Shown in pieces: positions 33,101-40,836 of a stretch of DNA of 64,000 nt. Position numbers and translations under genes: made by a program. The stretch's first letter is position 1, and every line of letters starts with the position of its first letter. Location of the stretch: contig JALIGW010000002.1 of the NCBI GenBank assembly GCA_023053685.1, positions 241,136,677-241,200,676 on the forward strand. The letters are read 5' to 3'. Below the pieces are notes generated by a model that did not search any database, was not told the origin of the DNA, and saw only the letters and a list, made by a program, of their open reading frames with translations. Source of the DNA: Diadophis punctatus similis (lineage: Eukaryota; Chordata; Lepidosauria; Squamata; Dipsadidae).

Positions 33101-34032
33101 AAACCATGCTCATGTTAATATTGGGATCATCAACTGCAAAAACTAAATACTTTCTCTCTATTTAATCCTCTTTTTCTCCACAAGCTAACTGAGACTTAAG
33201 CCAATATTGATCCAAAACCAGAGGCAAATCATAGTCACCCATCACCCTTTAATATTTGTGAGTGTTGAGAAGGTAGGATAGAGATAGTCTCCAAAAGGAT
33301 TAAAAATCAGACATATACCATTATATGTAGAAATACTAATTTTCATCAGCCCAGTACACGTTTGCAGAATAATCCACTCATTAAAGTAGAACAATCATAA
33401 ATGGAAGAGAATTTTTGATGAGTGACCCAGAAGAGTTGTTCTAAAAACAAGTTATTCCTATAAAAATCAGGCATACAGTAGAATATCAGTGAGAGGTTAT
33501 AAAAATATGGAAATGATCTGGGCAGGGGAAACTACAACAATCACTACTTTCAACAAAACTCAGTATTCAAGTCATGAATTTAGGATTTAACAGGGAGAGG
33601 AAAATAATGTGGACTTCATTCAGGTTTTATTTGCCTCGTGTTTGGATTTGAGCCTCTTCCAAAAAACAAGGCAAAAGAAAGAGGCTGTGGAAATCAAAAG
33701 GGTTCAAGAAATTAGTCAGGTCCTGCAATATAGGAGTAAGTAAAATAAGAAGAAGAAAAGAATATTAGAACCGCAAATGGAGGGAATGAAACTCCATCAC
33801 AGTGAATGACTTACAACCGAATCTGAATGGAGGGAACCATGTTGAAGGGTAATGTTGCAGGTGCTATTGCTGATGCAGAGATAACTATACCAATGAGAAG
33901 ATCTCCTGGCCTATAATAGCTCCATGGCTTTCCTCCATCCTGGTGGTCCAAATTCAGTGGGCACTTCATTCTCGACTTCCCAGAGAATGGCTGAGACATT
34001 AGCATCATCAGAAGCAGTACGAGGAAGTCCAT
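14399..34032 (-). CDS. Vomeronasal type-2 receptor, complete six-exon gene (minus strand)
   Basis: Predicted class C G-protein-coupled chemoreceptor of 845 aa. Exons on the minus strand: 33815-34032, 32813-33095, 25821-26612, 21061-21273, 19028-19154, 14399-15303 (218+283+792+213+127+905 = 2538 nt, in frame, TGA stop). Every intron has GT..AG ends and junction phases are 2,0,0,0,1. Order of parts: signal peptide (about 1-18), Venus-flytrap ligand-binding domain (exons 1-4, to about residue 502), cysteine-rich linker (about 503-545 and the start of exon 6), then seven helices with the [20 protein letters not shown] signature. The length fits the V2R family (about 850 aa). Start: first ATG before a hydrophobic leader, matching the plus-strand paralogue. 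It likely acts at the surface of vomeronasal neurons; its ligand is unknown. Introns are swollen by CR1, MITE and simple repeats. No splicing evidence exists here beyond the sequence. Confidence 0.93.
15304..16321 (-). other. Intron 5 of V2R (minus), first part
   Basis: Mostly unassigned, AT-rich. A decayed L2-like segment lies at 15600-15900 (next entry). Confidence 0.5.
15600..15900 (-). mobile_element. Decayed L2-like LINE 3' segment
   Basis: The text CATGTAGGGTTTTAGAGATT and the following 'TTGCACTTGGGAAG' parallel CATGTAGGGCTTTAAAGGTA in the L2 element at 48950-49000. The orientation is the same as that copy. It is strongly degraded, with no usable frame. Confidence 0.45.
16322..17341. 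mobile_element. TA-flanked MITE-family element, copy b (1.0 kb)
   Basis: The left end (CCATATTTTTCAGAGTATAA) and right end (TTATACTCAGAAAAATAAGG) are inverted repeats flanked by TA. The interior is longer than in copies a and f, and contains the palindrome at 16803-16946. No transposase frame is seen. Confidence 0.75.
16803..16946. mobile_element. Hairpin (fold-back) miniature element
   Basis: Two arms of about 60 bp are nearly perfect inverted copies around a 12-base spacer (AAAGCTAACAAA). The arm includes CAACTCCCAGAATTCCACAG and its complement. Ends are CAGAGGTCTCCAACC and GGTTGGAGACCCCTG, hAT-like. The flanks share TCTAGA but no clean duplication is visible, so class assignment is tentative. 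It is inserted in MITE copy b. Confidence 0.75.
17343..17500. repeat. (AAAC)n / (AC)n microsatellite, two arrays
   Basis: Two AAAC-then-AC arrays (about 17343-17392 and 17442-17493) flank a short copy of a CCTTGTTTTCCCGAAAATAA motif. Apparent CVCV reading frames on the minus strand are microsatellite translation. Confidence 0.9.
17406..17629. mobile_element. TA-flanked MITE, second type (CCTTGTTTTCC/..AAACAGGG ends)
   Basis: The left end CCTTGTTTTCCCGAAAATAA and right end TTATTTTGAGGAAAACAGGG are imperfect inverted repeats with TA at both sides. The left end occurs twice (17406 and 17495) with the AC microsatellite between, which suggests a slippage-linked duplication of the terminus. Confidence 0.6.
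17650..18336. other. Intron 5 of V2R (minus), unassigned part
   Basis: No gene or clear repeat family seen; ordinary AT-rich intron sequence. Confidence 0.4.
18337..18578 (+). mobile_element. tRNA-derived SINE in V2R intron 5
   Basis: GAGCCAAGGTGGCGCAGTGG head with A-box-like and B-box-like (GGTTCAAATCTC) motifs, then the body GTAAACCGCTTAGAGAGTGC. It ends in TAAATAAAT rather than the usual CTATTG tail. It is antisense to the V2R gene. Confidence 0.87.
19028..19154 (-). CDS. V2R (minus) exon 5: cysteine-rich linker
   Basis: 127 bp; acceptor TTCTTCTCAG, donor GAAG|GTGGGT (phase 1). It encodes [30 protein letters not shown] and [12 protein letters not shown]. These are the conserved Cys of the NCD3G-type linker that couples ligand binding to the helices. 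Confidence 0.93.
19711..20341. mobile_element. TA-flanked MITE, copy d, with internal 147-bp tandem repeat
   Basis: Ends CCGTATTTTTCAGAGTATAA and TTATACTCCAAAAAATACGG with TA on both sides. The interior carries a unit of about 147 bp repeated about 2.4 times (phase markers AACAATGAAAGAGCC at 19892 and 20040, and a diverged one at 20187). It lies in intron 4 of the minus-strand V2R gene. Confidence 0.87.
20342..21060. other. Intron 4 of V2R (minus), unassigned part
   Basis: A 77-codon plus-strand frame (20529-20762) is present without recognisable domains. It could be a relic of a retroelement gag, but nothing supports this firmly. Confidence 0.3.
21061..21273 (-). CDS. V2R (minus) exon 4
   Basis: 71 codons, phase 0 on both sides; acceptor CCATTCTAG, donor AAG|GTGCGG. 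It encodes [35 protein letters not shown] and the ending LLNK. It has the same length as exon 4 of the plus-strand gene. Confidence 0.92.
21440..21745 (+). mobile_element. CR1 LINE, 3' fragment
   Basis: It encodes [40 protein letters not shown] and the end of CR1 ORF2, followed by the 3' signature GTTGGATTAGAAGACCTCCA and a (ATTCT) tail. It lies in intron 3 of the minus-strand V2R gene. Confidence 0.9.
21748..23935 (+). mobile_element. CR1 LINE with internal inversion
   Basis: 21770-22980 (plus) covers the endonuclease end and linker of ORF2 ([53 protein letters not shown]). At about 22970-23275 the sequence is antisense (minus-strand reading [20 protein letters not shown]). From about 23276 to 23930 it is plus again ([44 protein letters not shown]), ending with the CR1 3' signature. 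Several stops and frameshifts. The RT palm is missing. Confidence 0.85.
24222..25735 (+). mobile_element. CR1 LINE with open reverse transcriptase, 5'-truncated
   Basis: A 439-codon frame (24342-25661) spans the whole RT and tail. Markers in order: [19 protein letters not shown]; motif [14 protein letters not shown]; motif [21 protein letters not shown]; motif [28 protein letters not shown]; tail [20 protein letters not shown]. In-frame sequence reaches back to about 24225 ([18 protein letters not shown]). The endonuclease is absent, so it cannot be autonomous. It ends with the CR1 3' signature and (AAT)n, 86 bp from V2R exon 3. The open frame suggests recent insertion. Confidence 0.93.
25821..26612 (-). 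CDS. V2R (minus) exon 3: ligand-binding core
   Basis: 264 codons, open throughout, from acceptor CTTTTTCAG to donor AAG|GTATGG. It includes the family blocks [28 protein letters not shown]-type [23 protein letters not shown] and the ending RLQPWK. This is the central part of the Venus-flytrap domain. The donor lies only 86 bp from the 3' end of a CR1 LINE. Confidence 0.92.
26624..27024. other. Intron 2 of V2R (minus), unassigned part
   Basis: AT-rich sequence; no gene or repeat family recognised. Confidence 0.4.
27025..28120 (+). mobile_element. CR1 LINE with internal deletion, plus (GTT)n/(ATT)n tail
   Basis: 27130-27645 encodes the endonuclease end ([40 protein letters not shown]). Near 27764 it jumps directly to the C-terminal tail ([20 protein letters not shown] is the out-of-frame reading of the FQYLRG block) and 3' UTR. 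About 1.5 kb of RT is deleted. The 3' signature is followed by (GTT)n and (ATT)n. Confidence 0.88.
28122..28330 (-). repeat. Conserved V2R intron-2 block (copy in minus gene)
   Basis: A block of about 200 bp (markers TCCAAGATATTGATCTCCCT, TCTCTGGAGCTCCACAAATA, TAATGCATTTCAATGTGCCA) recurs at 37169-37370. A diverged reverse complement recurs at about 48320-48470, in intron 2 of the plus-strand V2R gene. Relative to gene direction, the copies in the two introns have the same orientation, which fits descent from a common ancestral intron. Confidence 0.7.
28331..29428. other. Intron 2 of V2R (minus), mostly unassigned
   Basis: Nothing coding. At 29107-29150 the text GGGATGGAAGGGATCTCGGA resembles the complement of a CR1 3' end (compare 60418-60460), so a small decayed CR1 relic on the minus strand is likely. 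Confidence 0.4.
29429..29743. repeat. (GA)n / (GACA)n / (GACAGA)n compound microsatellite
   Basis: About 315 bp of pure purine-rich GA, GACAGA and GAGACA repeats. Open frames in all six frames here are trivial products. GACA and GATA repeats are the components of snake Bkm satellite (established knowledge). Confidence 0.97.
29770..30090 (+). mobile_element. L2-like LINE, 3' tail
   Basis: GGAGAGCCTTCTCTGTGGGA and CTGGCCTTCCGTAAAGCCGT are the end of an L2-type ORF2 (reading [20 protein letters not shown]). It is the same family as the minus-strand copy at 48478-50760 (PSLWELPPCGTSFPRRSGPS). The 3' UTR ends in (AATAAAT)n. Confidence 0.75.
30098..30178. repeat. (GT)n microsatellite
   Basis: About 40 uninterrupted GT units, followed by GACACAATACCTATTAGAGA, which echoes the sequence after the GACA array at 29760. 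Confidence 0.97.
30256..32177. mobile_element. Fold-back TA-flanked element, copy e (1.9 kb, long inverted arms)
   Basis: The ends are the MITE termini (CCGTATTTTTCGGAGTATAA and TTATACTCTGAAAAATACGG) with TA flanks. Unlike the other copies, its left half (about 30350-31300) and right half (about 31320-32010) are largely inverted copies of each other. Examples: CCCTATGGGCATTTAACTGG at 30440 against its complement at 31950, and GGAAACTTTGTAATGGGAAG at 31080 against its complement at 31640. The centre is near 31310-31330. The GC-rich open frames inside (up to about 200 codons on both strands) mirror each other and show no domain. Confidence 0.85.
32178..32812. other. Intron 2 of V2R (minus), part next to exon 2
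   Basis: No repeat recognised. The text around 32650-32780 resembles the complement of 47150-47340, downstream of exon 2 of the plus-strand gene (for example CACCATGGTATTTG / ATCCAGCTATA contexts), so it is shared V2R intron sequence. Confidence 0.5.
32813..33095 (-). CDS. V2R (minus) exon 2
   Basis: Acceptor TTTTACAG, donor CAG|GTTTTTG. It encodes [20 protein letters not shown], then [26 protein letters not shown] and ends YKVPQ. The block NLTLGY.IHDN and the ending (K)VPQ or (K)IPQ are typical of V2R exon 2. It is net two codons shorter than exon 2 of the plus-strand paralogue, in frame. Confidence 0.9.
33096..33814 (-). other. Intron 1 of V2R (minus)
   Basis: 719 bp with GT..AG ends; the homologous intron of the plus-strand gene is 721 bp. 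No mobile element is seen in either. The similar size, unlike the other introns, suggests no insertion since duplication. Confidence 0.8.
33815..34032 (-). CDS. V2R (minus) exon 1: signal peptide and domain start
   Basis: It encodes [18 protein letters not shown] (signal peptide), then mature [20 protein letters not shown] and [12 protein letters not shown]. The conserved Pro-Gly-Asp of V2R exon 1 is present. The donor is GTAAGT, leaving two bases of a split codon (phase 2). It is 71% or more alike in layout to exon 1 at 45886, with one codon fewer. Confidence 0.92.
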
Positions 34033-35215
34033 AATTCATGGGGCTGAATCAGTCTCCTTCCCGTTTCTAAAGAAGAATTGGAAGCATTCTCGCAGGATGG
34101 AGCATCCCGTGGCTTTCCTGATTCAAAACCCACAATTCATCTGGAAGAGAGAGAAAGTACATTCAAGAGGACAGCTCCTGCCTGTCCCATAACTTGAGCC
34201 ACAAACAGCATAACCTGTGGTCTTTATCCTTTTCTAATGCAAGATCCCTTCCATGTTGCTTCAGTCTGATGTTTACATCAAAAGCAGTCACTGGAGAAGT
34301 ACAGTCGGAGAAGAGATCTCAAGGCTGGTATAGTAATAATAACAGTGAGAAGGAACTTCTCCTCTTGGGACCCTGAACTTCTTCCATGTAAGGAAGGGTA
34401 GCTGGAGAAAAGCATATTTGTGAGAATTCAGAGATACACCCCTTGGGGCAGTGTTCTGTGGTTGCCTTATTCCAGGGGTGGGTTCCAACTTACCTCGCTG
34501 CCAGTTTGCTTCCCCCCACGCCGCGTGGGTGCGCCTTGTGGGCGCGCGCGTGCTTTGCATGCAAGTGCATGCACAGTGGCAAAAAATCCAGAAAAAATAT
34601 TATTTTTTTAAAAAAGCCGAAAACAAGATGGTGACCGTATGCACAGTGCCAGAAACTCAGCTTCTCCGCATGCTCAGAAGAAAAAAAAAATGAAAAAAAT
34701 TTAAAAAAATTAAAAAAAAGATGGCGGTGCCCACGGACTGGCACTGACCAAACTGGGTCAGTGACATCATCATGACATCACCAGCGGGTCACTACCGGTT
34801 TGCTCGAACCGGTCTGAACTGGGAGGAACTTACCCCTGCCTTAGTCCTTCCTGTTAGGACATATCCAGAAAGTGATGTTGGAGCAAACTACTTCAACAGC
34901 CATAAAAGTGCCTTCTGCTGTCCTTCAAATGTGGTCTCTTGCCTCCGGAGACTGCTAGGGAAGGTCACCCAGAGCTATGGAGTTTCGTACCACTCTAGGT
35001 AGGTGACATTTAACTCTAGTGCTGCCTGTGGCCATGGAAGCAATCATTATCCTTGAACCCAGCAAATGTTAAGAATAGGACCTGTTTGGGATTTTCTTCT
35101 CAATAAGATCTCCATATATTAATCTTAAATTGGAGCTGATTTTATAATTACTTGTAACTGAAGTGAAATTTCATTTGCCAACTTTTCTAGAAATTTTTTT
35201 CCCCATGAGAGCTAA
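34033..35215 (-). promoter_or_regulatory. 5' flank / candidate promoter of V2R (minus)
   Basis: Read on the minus strand, this matches the 5' flank of the plus-strand V2R gene over about 0.8 kb of non-transposon sequence. Markers: AACATCAGACTGAAGCAACA, CTTTTCTCCAGCTAC, ATCACTTTCTGGA, GAAGGACAGCAGAAG, GATCTCCATATAT. Two conserved acceptor-like sites (AG at 34141-34142 and 34067-34068) precede the ATG, so a spliced 5' UTR is possible. No TATA box or initiator could be assigned with confidence. Confidence 0.55.
34473..34838. mobile_element. hAT-like non-autonomous element, family 3, in V2R 5' flank
   Basis: Ends CAGGGGTGGGTTCCAACTTA and GGAGGAACTTACCCCTG, flanked by CCTTATTC (34465-34472) and CCTTAGTC (34839-34846), a 7/8 target duplication. 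The interior is GC-rich, then A-rich. It is absent from the aligned flank of the plus-strand gene. It starts 441 bp upstream of the minus-strand ATG. Confidence 0.85.
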
Positions 35216-36560
35216 GAGACAAGAACATGATGGCCTGTGGACCACAACACTGAGTAAGAGAAAGAAAATTATAGAGTTCGTAGTAAATTTTGTTTTAGTT
35301 TCCTTGACACATTATGTTGTTCCATACTGATAAAAACACAGAGGGCCTTTAAAGTTTGAAGTTTTTTGGTTTCTTAAATAAACAGTGAGCTGTAAGATTG
35401 GCAGTTAAGATGGTGGAAGTGCCCACAGTGAGGTGGATGGTGTGACCTGATTTCTTGCCACAACCACCCAGAAGTTGGCTTAGGGGGTCCTCTAAGCAGT
35501 TCCTCTGTGGCTTCTTTCACCCTTGCATCACCACAGAAACCTCTAAGGAGAAGGAGACTCATTTTTGATCGACCATAGAGTCCTTGAAAATATTATTGAG
35601 ATTTTTAAAAAAGGTTTTTTCCCATTTCATACATTGCAATAGCTGGTGTTGTAAGAAATATCCATCTGGTTCAGTTCCAATCCGGGAGAAAGGCACTGGA
35701 GACAAAATGGAGGCTGGAGGCTGATTGGAAAGAGGGTCCATGAAGCAGAACCACCAAGCATGTGTGATTCTGGGCAGCTGACCACATGGAGTTGAGAATG
35801 AGGGGCTTTTATACCTTCTCTTGGGCTTTGAACTTGAGCTTCCTGTTCCTGTGCAAGAACATGTATTCTATTGGCTGTTGTAGAGATCATAGCTGGCTCT
35901 GTAGCTTGTCTGAGCTAACTTTGATTGAGGTGTGGACTGCTGATGCAATGAAGGGGCGTTGTGCAATTCCTATTGTGGCTGAGGGCTAATCCTACCTTTG
36001 TTCAGACCTTGCTGCAGGGAATTTTTGCCTATGAATAGAGCTACCTAGATACTTGGCTTCTTTCAATAAGCTCTTTATCTCTTAAGTGCTGACATCTGCT
36101 GTGGGCTATTAAGAAAGTTGGGGGGCTGCTTTCTCCCTCTAAAAAAACATGTTTTTCCATTTCTCATCCAGGGAAATATAATATTCTGCCCTTTTTTAAT
36201 ATTTCTCAAAATATTCCATTATTCTAGGAGACGGGTGGGTGCTAACTTCCTACACTGGGAATCTTGTCCTGTGCAAATGTGTGAAGCAGAGCATCATGCT
36301 AAGCCAGCTTTTTGTTTATATATTTTGGCATGGTGCATTATGCCAATGTAGCAGTTCTCTTTCCTTAACCTAAGTTAAGGGCATTGTGTGAACTCACCTA
36401 GATTTACCGTAAACCATCTATGTGATGGCCAATGCCTTATGTTTGCACAGAAGATTGAAAACTTTTTATAGGATCTGCTTTTGTAATCAGGATCCATGGC
36501 TATCCAGCATTGAAACATTCACAAGACAAGAGATCAGTCTAGTTTGTGATCCTGTTTTGC
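35216..36560. other. Intergenic, possibly containing L1 5' and LTR-like debris
   Basis: 35640-35760 has text like an L1 5' leader (GACAAAATGGAGGCTGGAGG). 35790-36110 has a TATA-like motif (GCTTTTATACC) and a late CAATAAGCTCTTTATCTC, which could belong to an LTR, but no ends or duplications were found. No gene. Confidence 0.3.
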
Positions 36561-36564
36561 AAAG

Positions 36565-36624
36565 CAGGGGGTTCCTGCCTAAGCAGGGGGTTGGACTAGA
36601 AGACCTCCAAGGTCCCTTCCAACT

Positions 36625-36668
<44 letters not shown>

Positions 36669-36766
36669 ATTGTTGCTATTGTTGTCATTATCATTATCAT
36701 TATCATTATCATTATCATTATCATTATCATTATCATTATCATTATCATTATCATCATTATTATTAT
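36565..36766 (+). repeat. CR1 3' tail with (GTT)n and (ATTATC)n arrays
   Basis: GGGTTCCTGCCTAAGCAGGG and GTTGGACTAGAAGACCTCCA are the CR1 3' signature. It runs into (GTT)n (36629-36670) and (ATCATT)n (about 36686-36757). The arrangement parallels 28020-28120. Confidence 0.9.
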
Positions 36767-36769
36767 TTC

Positions 36770-37168
<399 letters not shown>

Positions 37169-37370
37169 GTAGTCCAAGATATTGATCTCCCTCTTTCTTA
37201 TACAATTGACATTCAAAATAATAGATGTATTACATCTTCTATCTCTGGAGCTCCACAAATATAAGTATGTTCAAATATAAGTATGATTTGGAAGATTCAA
37301 TTCAATATTTGTCTATTTGGAAGCAGCTAATGCATTTCAATGTGCCAACCTTACTGAGGATGGAGCATCA
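37169..37370 (-). repeat. Second copy of the V2R intron-2 block
   Basis: It is nearly identical to 28122-28330 over its first 150 bp, with a small local duplication (AAATATAAGTATG repeated). It lies in intergenic sequence 3 kb upstream of the minus-strand gene. It could be a leftover of another V2R gene or a transposed segment. Confidence 0.65.
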
Positions 37371-38125
37371 CAGGTTTTGCCCCCAAGTTCCTCTTTTCCC
37401 CAGCCATTGCCTTGTCTTATGTATTAATCTGGGATTTCACTTCAACAAGCATTCTTGACTACTTTTGCTTTTGTAAGCATTCTTGATCGTTCTTGCACAC
37501 TAGCAGGTTACTAAAGGCTTGTCTGTTTTAAGATTTTAGCTTCTTAATATAAAGATATTAGGGAAGGGGGCTTTCAGTCTCTCCTTCACTGGCAAACCAC
37601 TTCCTACTAACTTTGCCAAGGTCTCTGGCTCAGCTCCACCTGCGGTCTTTCTGACAACCTTCACTCAGTTGTGAGCCTGATGCTGTGAGCCTCGCTATGG
37701 CTGGCTTTCTTCTTGCAAGCCCAGCCATGTGGCTTCCAACTCGCTAAAATTGGGCCAATTTTTGCAGCTGGTTGTGTTGCACAGAGGTGACATGAAACTC
37801 CCATCCTTGACTAGGAGAATGGGTTTCAAGTCCTCATGTGAAGGTAACTGGGGGAGGGGAATGAATCACAGGCTGGGAAGGGCAGTGAGGGAGGTCTGGA
37901 AAAAAAGAAGGCATGCAGATCCCCTCAACCCAATCTAGTCAGGGCAGCTTTGGTGTAGTCCGAAACTTCTCTGCTGAGGGAGCGTCCCTCCTCACATGCA
38001 ATGGGGCAGTCAAACACAGTCAGCACTGTCAATAGCAAAAAAATTATTTGCTGATTTCCTTGCTTTTCTCCACTCTTTGACTCTATGAAGTCAAACTTAG
38101 TAACTTACAGATTTTGAACCAATCT
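37371..38125. other. Unassigned intergenic sequence
   Basis: No gene or repeat family recognised. Confidence 0.35.
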
Positions 38126-38193
38126 AGAACTAAGGAGAGATTTCCTGACAGTGAGAACAATTAATGACTTGCCTCCAGAAGGGTCCTCCAACA
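38126..38193 (+). mobile_element. CR1 fragment interrupted by a hAT element
   Basis: CTAGAACTAAGGAGAGATTT and CCTGACAGTGAGAACAATTA match the CR1 C-terminal coding region. The match stops at the hAT insertion at 38194. Confidence 0.7.
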
Positions 38194-38348
38194 CAGTGGT
38201 GGGTTGTAAATTATTTTGTCACCGGTTCACACGTGCGAGCGACACTTCTGCGCATGCGCAGAAGCTTCCCGGGCAGGTGGGCAGAGCCTCCCACCACCGG
38301 CGCTACCTGTTCTAAGAACCAGTCCAAACCCGGAGCAACCCACTGCTG
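38194..38348. mobile_element. hAT-like miniature element (155 bp)
   Basis: Ends CAGTGGTGGGTTG and CAACCCACTGCTG, with a perfect 8-bp target duplication CTCCAACA (38186-38193 and 38349-38356). The interior contains CACCGGTTC and a GCGCATGCGC palindrome, as in family 3 (34473). Confidence 0.9.
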
Positions 38349-38807
38349 CTCCAACATTAGAGGAAATCAAACAGGCTTTAAGGGTTTCCTTTCATAAGTC
38401 CTGTTCTGGTTGGCACTCAAAATCAGCTGAAACAATGTCCCACGTTTCATCAAGACTATTTAACACCAACAGCACCTTCTGAGATTCAGGAATCTGCATG
38501 CCATGCTGTTCCGATTTGTGGGAAGGAATTGACCCCTCTTTCATTTCCCCAAATAAAGTATTAGTCATAAGAAAAGGCTCCCAGAAAAGCAAGGAAAAAT
38601 CAAGCTGCTAACAAAGAAACCTGCCTGAGGCTCATTCCACATTCCGGCCAGATGCCTAAAATAAACTTTGTAACAAGAAAACAGCTACCAGTGCTTAGAG
38701 ATAATGAGCCTATAGAAAGTGGAAACCAGACTTTCGGTTCCATTCACAAGCAGACAAAGAGATTGGTAGAAAACCCATTCAAGACAGGATATTTCAAAAT
38801 CTCCCCG

Positions 38808-39832
38808 ATCCACCTGCCCAATCTAGGCAGCAACTGAGGCCTTATCTGAATGAGAAGATCCAGTGAAAGCAACCTTGTTAGGCATCAATCTGGCATACAA
38901 ATGCAACAGCTGGGACCCAGAGTCACCAAATATCTGGTAGCCAGGCACTGAGAATAAAGGCCAAGGGCCATACAGTGGGACAACTTTTGAATAGCAGATG
39001 AGATGTCACCAAGTATGGCCCATATTCAACCTGTCATGATCAGGATAGTTCTATCTATTTGGTCAGGTTCCCTCTCTCACTCAAACCAATAGTTAACTCT
39101 TGTAGGCCCAAAGTGGGCATATCAATGTTCTCCATCTCCAGATAAGAAAAGTAATCCCAAGAGAAAAACTGATACTGAGACATTAAAGAACAGGGACTCC
39201 CTCCACATCTACCAAGCACCTGGCAATCTTTGGGGGGATTCACATTCAGTCTCAGAGATGGGTAGGCCAAACAAAAAAGAAGAGGGTCCACAAGGTCCCC
39301 CTAAACCAGTTTCAGGAAGGATGTGGCAAGAACTCATGACACACCATGGACCATGCTGTGGGAATTGCTGCCATCATAGCTGTAGGTCTCACAGCCCTCT
39401 GTATGTTTAGTAAAATAAAAAAATGTCAAAATATAAAGTTTCTTACACAAATATGGAAGGAAAATAGAGAGAGCATCAAGGGGAAAAAAGGTTCAAACCC
39501 CTCTATAACTTTCTCCCTATTAAGCAAAAGGGATAGTACATAGGCTGTTATTTTCCTGCTATTAATCTAATCTCATCCTAAAATTAATACTTCTAGAAAA
39601 GATGGGAAATAAAATTTGACCTCAGTCACAAGCAATTTTAAAATCAGCTCCAATCAGGATTCATATATGGAGATCTAATAGAAAAGAAAATCACAAAAAG
39701 ACCCAACTCTTAACATTAGACAGGGTTCAAGGTACTGATTGTTTAATTGGCATTAGAAGATAGGCAAATATTGAGGTAAGTGCCACCAATCTAGAATGTC
39801 ACCAAAGTACATAGTTCTGGATGATCTTCCCC
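38808..39832 (+). repeat. 1-kb duplicated block, copy 1 (upstream of V2R plus gene)
   Basis: From ATCCACCTGCCCA on, it is colinear and visibly very similar to 62964-64000. Small indels include ACACAAATATGG preceded by an extra TAGTGCTT in copy 2. Its right part (39550-39832) also matches the flank of the minus-strand V2R gene, so the block is V2R 5'-flank sequence. Some frames exist on both strands but no gene is recognised. Confidence 0.88.
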
Positions 39833-39933
39833 AGTGGTCTCTGGAGACAAGTTGCTACATTGAAGGACAGCAGAAGTCATTATCTGGTTGTTGAACTATC
39901 TTTATCCAGCTATTTATCTATCTATCTTTATCT

Positions 39934-40224
39934 TTATCAGAGGCGAAATGAATCTTTTCCTGGAACTCTGACATTGTCAAAATAAACCGCATTATAATTC
40001 TAATGAATAATATATTTATTTCTTATCAAAAATAGTTAATTACATACTGGCTATATAAAAGAGATGTTGCTTCATCATGAAGTAGAGAACAAAAGGAAGG
40101 AATGGAATGTACACATGCGTACTAGGAACATTAATCACGTGCTCAGGAATAAACCATTATATTTGATAGGGATGCATCTCCCTGCATATACATGTAACAG
40201 GCAATATAAAATCACTGCGTGACA
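39934..40224 (-). repeat. Copia 3' LTR, lacking its last 20 bp
   Basis: It is aligned with the 5' LTR from TTATCAGAGGC to GTGACA, with 3 mismatches. The outer 20 bp present in the 5' LTR (ending in CTCAACA on the minus strand) are absent, and a TATC-rich run (39911-39934) takes their place. Confidence 0.88.
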
Positions 40225-40240
40225 CCCCTTCTTTGTCTGT
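40225..40240 (-). other. Copia polypurine tract
   Basis: The minus strand reads ACAAAGAAGGGG directly before TGTCACGCAG of the 3' LTR. Such a purine run primes plus-strand DNA in LTR elements. Confidence 0.8.
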
Positions 40241-40258
40241 TGGATGGATATGCTTATA

Positions 40259-40651
40259 TCACTCTACACACATTAGATATGTCAAAGATTCATGTCTTGC
40301 TGCTGGTAACGGCTTGTTCAGGATGTCAGCTATCTGATATTCTGTTGGCACATATTCTAACTTGATGAAACCTTGTCTTACTAAATCTCTAACATTTTTA
40401 TAACGAATGTCAATGTGTCTGGACCTAGAACCTGTGAAACGTGTTTCTAAAATATAAACAACTGATTGATTATCCTCCATCATGGTGATTGGCTTCTTCG
40501 GTTTGGTCCAGATATCTGTAACTAAAGAATAGAACCACGTTAACTGGTTACTAGCGTCAGAAATGCACGCATATTCCGCCTCCGTGGAAGAACAGGAAAC
40601 AAAACTCTGTTTTCTCACGTTCCAATGAACGGGACATCCATTTAGGTACAT
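40259..40651 (-). pseudogene. Copia RNase H, separated from pol by stop and frameshift
   Basis: It encodes SFVSCSSTEAEYACISDASN and MEDNQSVVYI, then SRHIDIRYKNVRDLV and LEYVPTEYQIADILNKPL, the copia RNase H signature (STEAEY, DN.S, RSRHID). Between 40652 and 40836 the sequence is still pol-like but in the frame left by the upstream stop, and then loses one base near 40670. Confidence 0.9.
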
Positions 40652-40836
40652 TATGAAACCTGATGTATTTTTCTTGATTCCTTATCGCTTGCCCAGTCAG
40701 CATCTGCATAACAATACAAGTCAGCAAAATCAGAATGTGTAGGTTCTAGCTTTAATTTCATGTGTTGAGTGTATTTTAGGTATCTCAGTAACTTCTTAAT
40801 ACATGACCAGTGGAATTCTGTGGCTTTGCCTACATG

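Noticed and set aside
36629..36757. Regular short repeats that could suggest a CRISPR array
   Set aside because: Pure trinucleotide and hexanucleotide tandem arrays without unique spacers, in a vertebrate genome.
39055..39291. Minus-strand frame shared by both copies of the 1-kb block (also 63196-63402)
   Set aside because: The frame is not kept intact with consistent coding-type differences between copies, and no domain is seen; treated as flank sequence.
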